Positions 60,898 through 64,000 of a stretch of 64,000 nucleotides of DNA are shown here, in pieces. A model generated the notes under the pieces. It did not search any database. It worked only from the letters and a program-made list of their open reading frames with translations, and had not been told where the DNA came from. A program made the translations under genes and the position numbers. This DNA is from Burkholderiales bacterium 67-32 (lineage in GTDB: Bacteria > Pseudomonadota > Gammaproteobacteria > Burkholderiales > Burkholderiaceae_B), in the NCBI GenBank assembly GCA_001898625.1, contig MKUP01000012.1:248001-312000 (forward strand), in the 5' to 3' direction. Every line of letters begins with the position of its first letter. The first letter of the stretch is position 1.

Positions 60898-61884
60898 ATG
60901 TTCAGATTGATGAAGCGGTTGCTGCAGATCGGGGGTATTGCGATGCTGGGCCTGGCCGCCCCCGGCGTTCATGCACAGGGGTTCCCGGCCAAGCCCTTGC
61001 GGTGGATCGTCGGCTATCCTGCCGGCGGAGGCAGCGACAACGCGGTGCGGATACTGGCGGCCAGGCTGGCTGAGAAACTGGGGCAGCCCGTCATCGTCGA
61101 GAACCACCCCGGCGCGGCCACCATCGTCGCGGCGGAAACAGCGGCCAAGTCCGCCCCGGACGGCTATACGCTGTTCTCGGTCGACAACGGCACGGTCGTC
61201 TTCAACCCCCTGCTCTACAAGAAACTACCCTACGACCCGTCGCGCGACTTCGCGCCCGTGGCCCTGTACGGCAAGTTTCCGCTGCTGCTGGTGGTGAATC
61301 CGCAGGTGGTGCCGGCGGACTCGGTCGCGTCGCTGGTGCGCCTGGCCAAGGCCGCGGGCGGATCCATGGGTTATGCGTCGCCCGGCCTGGGCAGCCCGCA
61401 GCACCTGGCCGGCGAACTGTTCAAGGAAATGACCGGCGCGCCGCTGCTGCACGTTCCCTACAAGGGCACCGCGCCGTTGACCCAGGACCTGCTGGGCGGC
61501 CACATCGGCGTCTCTTTCATCGGCGTGCCCACCGGCATGCGGCAGGTCCAGGCGGGCAAGCTGCGCGCGCTGGGCGTGGCCGAGGCGGCCCGCCTGCCCG
61601 CGCTGCCGGACATCCCGACGCTGGCCGAGACCGGAGCGGGCGACATCGTGGCCTATGCCTGGCAGGGCGTGGTGGTACCGGCGGGCACGCCCGCGGCGAC
61701 CGTGGACAAATTGTCGGCCGCTCTGCAAGCCATCGTGAAGAACTCCGATGTCCAGACACGCCTGCGCGAGATCGGTGTCGAACCGCTGGAAGGCGGGAAG
61801 GCCGAGATGGCGGCCCTGACCGCCGGCGACCTGAAGCGCTGGGGAGACGTGATCCGGAAGCGGGGCATCACGCTGGAGCAGTAG
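60898..61884 (+). CDS. Bug family tripartite tricarboxylate transporter receptor
   Basis: A 328-residue Bug/TctC receptor: signal peptide (RLLQIGGIAMLGLAAPGVHAQ), mature start FPAKPLRWIVGYPAGGGSDNAVRIL, and SAPDGYTLFSVDNGT. CGGAG at 60886-60890 is 7 bases from ATG 60898; the ATG at 60892 is too close to it. It is the last gene of the MarR-controlled operon. Confidence 0.92.
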   Translation: MFRLMKRLLQIGGIAMLGLAAPGVHAQGFPAKPLRWIVGYPAGGGSDNAVRILAARLAEKLGQPVIVENHPGAATIVAAETAAKSAPDGYTLFSVDNGTVVFNPLLYKKLPYDPSRDFAPVALYGKFPLLLVVNPQVVPADSVASLVRLAKAAGGSMGYASPGLGSPQHLAGELFKEMTGAPLLHVPYKGTAPLTQDLLGGHIGVSFIGVPTGMRQVQAGKLRALGVAEAARLPALPDIPTLAETGAGDIVAYAWQGVVVPAGTPAATVDKLSAALQAIVKNSDVQTRLREIGVEPLEGGKAEMAALTAGDLKRWGDVIRKRGITLEQ

Positions 61885-61897
61885 CGGGTCGTGCAAG

Positions 61898-61912
61898 CCT
61901 GTATACAGATTT
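61898..61912. repeat. CCTGTATACAGATTT direct repeat, copy 1
   Basis: Fifteen bases identical to 62004-62018, containing the perfect palindrome CTGTATACAG. The two copies start 106 bases apart, close to ten helical turns. They lie in the 198-base gap before the vanA-like gene and are probable operators of a GntR-type (VanR-like) repressor. Confidence 0.6.
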
Positions 61913-62003
61913 TCCACAGAGAAAGCTGGCAGATGGAGTTGCGGCGCAAAAAAACTAGGGTTTTCCCGCTATTTCCCTGATTTTGATTCGGGAGCAAAAT
62001 CAA

Positions 62004-62018
62004 CCTGTATACAGATTT
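62004..62018. repeat. CCTGTATACAGATTT direct repeat, copy 2
   Basis: Second copy of the repeat, 65 bases before the vanA-like start codon. The core TGTATACA is the same as in the promoter at 20533-20540. The rest of the gap is AT-rich (61940-62000) with no gene. Confidence 0.6.
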
Positions 62019-62082
62019 GATGATGCTCCGTTCCTCGCATGCGCCCAGCCGCTGCCACGGGCCGGGCTCCTGGAGGAAGACC

Positions 62083-63174
62083 ATGTTTCTGAAGAACACC
62101 TGGTACGTCGCCTGTACCCCCGATGAAATCGCCGAAAAACCGCTCGGCCGCCAGGTCTGCGGCGAACGCATGGTCTTCTACCGGGGCCAGGACGGCAAGG
62201 TGTCCGCGCTGGAGGATTTCTGTCCCCACCGCGGCGCGCCGCTGTCGCTAGGCTTCATCGACAAGGGCGAACTGGTCTGCGGCTACCACGGCCTGCGTAT
62301 GAACCCGGACGGCACCTGCGCCGGCATGACCGGGCAGCGCGTGCGCGCCTTCCCCACCATCCGCAGCTACCCCGCCGTGGAACGCTACGGCTTCATCTGG
62401 GTGTGGCCGGGCGATGCCGAACTGGCCGATCCCGCCACGATCCATCACCTGGAATGGGCCGAAAGCCCCGACTGGGCCTACGGCGGCGGGCTGTACCACA
62501 TCCATTGCGACTACCGCCTCATGATCGACAACCTCATGGACCTGACCCATGAGACCTACGTCCACGCCAGCAGCATCGGCCAGGCCGAGATCGAGGAATC
62601 GGCGCCGTCCACCAAGACCATCGGCGACGAGGTCGTGACCAGCCGCCACATGGAAAACATCACGCCGCCCCCGTTCTGGGCCGCCGCGCTGCGCGGCAAC
62701 GGCCTGGCCGACGACGTGCCGTGCGACCGCTGGCAGATCTGCCGCTTCACGCCGCCCAGCCACGTACTGATCGAAGTGGGCGTGGCGCACGCCGGCAAGG
62801 GCGGCTACGACGCGCCGGCCGAGTCCAAGGCCTCCAGCATCGTGGTCGACTTCATCACGCCCGAGACCGAAACCTCGATCTGGTACTTCTGGGGCATGGC
62901 GCGCAACTTCAAGCCCAACGATGAACAGCTCACCGCCACCATCCGCGAAGGCCAGGGCAAGATTTTCGGCGAAGACCTCGACATGCTGGAAGCGCAGCAG
63001 CGCAACCTGTCCGAGAACCCGGGCCGCAAGATCCTGAAGCTCAACATCGATTCCGGCGGCGTGCAGTCGCGCGTGGTGCTGGACCGCCTGCTGGCCGCGG
63101 AGGCCGCCGAACGGGCCAGCCGCATCGCGGCGTCCGCCGAAGCGGCGACGGCGCAGGCGGCCGCGGCGGGTTGA
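62083..63174 (+). CDS. Rieske oxygenase, vanillate O-demethylase oxygenase-like
   Basis: A 363-residue Rieske non-heme iron oxygenase subunit of the VanA type (vanillate to protocatechuate and formaldehyde). Rieske ligands Cys47-x-His49 and Cys66-x2-His69 (FCPHRGAPL, VCGYHGL). The catalytic iron site is in MIDNLMDLTHETYVHASSIG (His156, His161, preceding Asn/Asp). The C-terminal tail is Ala-rich. VanA needs a ferredoxin-reductase, VanB, usually encoded next to it; none follows here. GGAG is 8 bases from ATG 62083. Confidence 0.9.
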   Translation: MFLKNTWYVACTPDEIAEKPLGRQVCGERMVFYRGQDGKVSALEDFCPHRGAPLSLGFIDKGELVCGYHGLRMNPDGTCAGMTGQRVRAFPTIRSYPAVERYGFIWVWPGDAELADPATIHHLEWAESPDWAYGGGLYHIHCDYRLMIDNLMDLTHETYVHASSIGQAEIEESAPSTKTIGDEVVTSRHMENITPPPFWAAALRGNGLADDVPCDRWQICRFTPPSHVLIEVGVAHAGKGGYDAPAESKASSIVVDFITPETETSIWYFWGMARNFKPNDEQLTATIREGQGKIFGEDLDMLEAQQRNLSENPGRKILKLNIDSGGVQSRVVLDRLLAAEAAERASRIAASAEAATAQAAAAG

Positions 63175-63195
63175 AGGGCAGTGTATTGAATCACG

Positions 63196-63223
63196 ACCCG
63201 GCATAGACATGTCGGGTTTTTTT
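63196..63223 (+). terminator. rho-independent terminator after the vanA-like gene
   Basis: ACCCGGCAT-AGAC-ATGTCGGGT forms a 9-base-pair stem with one G-U pair and a 4-base loop, followed by a run of seven T (63217-63223). It starts 22 bases after the stop codon. Confidence 0.85.
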
Positions 63224-63336
63224 GCGCCTATCTATGGCGGCTGGCGCCTCGCCAGGATCTCCCCTGCGCGAGGTATAGTTCGAGCCACTACTCTACTCTA
63301 ATAAGAGAGACCGATTACTCGACGCAGGGAGGGGGA

Positions 63337-63837
63337 ATGAAAGATAGCGGGAGATGGGTGGCAACTGGCGCCATCGCGATGCTGTTGTCAGGATGTGCGA
63401 CGACTTCTGTTTTGATACCGGAGGGGTATGGCGGTCCGATTGCCACAATCAAGGACAACGCCGTTTCGGAAACAAAGAATCGAGGCCAGTTTTTTTATGT
63501 GGCCGAAATCGACGGAAAGCGGGTGGATAATGCGCTTCAAACCACTCGGGTGGCGAACAGTGGCGCTGGCTTTGCGCTGAGCCCCGTTCCCTTTGCCAGA
63601 GAGGTCCTGGTTCGCCCGATGACTCTCAAGCTGCAGGCACGGGTCGCCTACGGCGCACCCCTTCAAGCCATGGCCAACGCGACTACGCTGTACACGGCGG
63701 AATCCGTTCTTACCTTCACTCCGGAGCCGAACAAGAATTATCTGGTGACAGGCGCGCTCAATGAGAGTCAGCAGCTTGTCTGGCTTCAGGATGAGCAGGG
63801 AAACAAGCTGGCAGCAGATGCTCCGGCATCCAAGTGA
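63337..63837 (+). CDS. lipoprotein of unknown function
   Basis: A 166-residue protein with a lipoprotein signal: MKDSGRWVATGAIAMLLSGC ends in the lipobox LLSGC, so the mature protein starts at Cys20 and is anchored to a membrane. I do not recognise the family. It is hydrophilic after the anchor, with GQFFYVAEIDGKRVDNALQ and VLTFTPEPNKNYLVTGAL. A strong GGGAGGGGG ribosome site precedes the start. Base composition is lower in GC than the upstream genes. A second lipoprotein gene follows after 11 bases. Confidence 0.8.
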   Translation: MKDSGRWVATGAIAMLLSGCATTSVLIPEGYGGPIATIKDNAVSETKNRGQFFYVAEIDGKRVDNALQTTRVANSGAGFALSPVPFAREVLVRPMTLKLQARVAYGAPLQAMANATTLYTAESVLTFTPEPNKNYLVTGALNESQQLVWLQDEQGNKLAADAPASK

Positions 63838-63848
63838 CGGAGCCGCCT

Positions 63849-64000
63849 GTGAATACTGTGAATAGAGTTTTCCCGCTGCCGTTTCCTGGTTTCAAGTCGA
63901 TCGCCTGCACGGCGTTCGCGATCATGGCGGCAGGTTGTACCTCTCATCCATTGGTACAGGATTACGCCCCGCCGGTCTCGAGCTGCTGCGCCCGGGCTCA
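63849..64000 (+). CDS. lipoprotein, partial (cut by window end)
   Basis: The first 50 codons of a protein that runs off the window. GTG at 63849 follows CGGAG by 6 bases; a second GTG is 3 codons later. The N-terminus has a basic, hydrophobic signal ending AIMAAGC (lipobox), so this is a second lipoprotein made in tandem with the one at 63337. Two more cysteines follow at 46-47. Its family cannot be decided from this part. Confidence 0.65.
   Translation, partial: MNTVNRVFPLPFPGFKSIACTAFAIMAAGCTSHPLVQDYAPPVSSCCARA

Overview
The window is high-GC DNA with the gene order yidD-rnpA-rpmH / dnaA-dnaN-gyrB at its left end. That order and the sequences of the proteins point to a betaproteobacterium of the Alcaligenaceae, most like Bordetella or Achromobacter. 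Nine separate Bug-family (TctC-type) periplasmic solute receptors in 64 kb, almost all beside catabolic genes and regulators and none beside TctA/TctB membrane subunits, are typical of that group. The species was not determined. No rRNA, tRNA, CRISPR array, prophage or intact insertion sequence was seen.

Region by region. 1-6935 is the replication-origin neighbourhood: yidD, rnpA and rpmH on the minus strand, then dnaA, dnaN and gyrB on the plus strand, with DnaA boxes in front of dnaA and between dnaA and dnaN. 6968-8680 holds a RhuM-family gene of lower GC and two small genes. 8712-15677 holds catabolic genes (fumarylacetoacetase-like hydrolase, CoA transferase, enoyl-CoA hydratase, isocitrate dehydrogenase, class II aldolase) with an IclR regulator and a Bug receptor. 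15832-25834 has LysR and GntR regulators, three more Bug receptors, a VOC protein plus a second fumarylacetoacetase-like hydrolase, a sulfatase, and a solute-binding protein without a signal peptide. 25847-32727 is a minus-strand group (M19-like protein, RraA-like, NIPSNAP, Bug, two IclR regulators, then a TrpX-like binding protein and a Bug). 32889-39238 encodes a LysR regulator, a three-component benzoate/anthranilate-type dioxygenase, a Bug and an MFS permease.

39483-49725 looks like a GntR-controlled aromatic pathway: Bug, GntR, SDR, flavin monooxygenase, a complete NMT1-type ABC importer, cupin, Ldh2-type dehydrogenase, extradiol-type dioxygenase and a shortened ACMSD-like amidohydrolase. 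49730-51470 is a short stretch of unrelated genes (methyltransferase, csaA, GNAT). 51514-54119 has a gene scar, an IclR regulator, a racemase-like protein lacking one catalytic residue and a VOC protein.

54154-61884 is the most interesting part. A MarR gene diverges from an eight-gene set encoding two FAD monooxygenases, a DUF2783 protein, a SnoaL-like protein, a protein that keeps the Cys/His/Arg catalytic residues of the sulfinate desulfinase DszB, a DinB protein, an NADPH-FMN reductase and a Bug receptor. Two copies of a palindrome lie in and just after the promoter. The set may encode a desulfurising or otherwise C-S-cleaving aromatic pathway. The window ends with an orphan vanillate-demethylase-type oxygenase behind two identical operator-like repeats, and two lipoprotein genes, the last cut by the window edge.

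Four promoters were found with a palindrome in or against the core promoter elements (dnaA, 20437, 44836 and 54895), and several further inverted repeats of LysR or IclR type were located. These are sequence observations; which regulator binds which site is inference.
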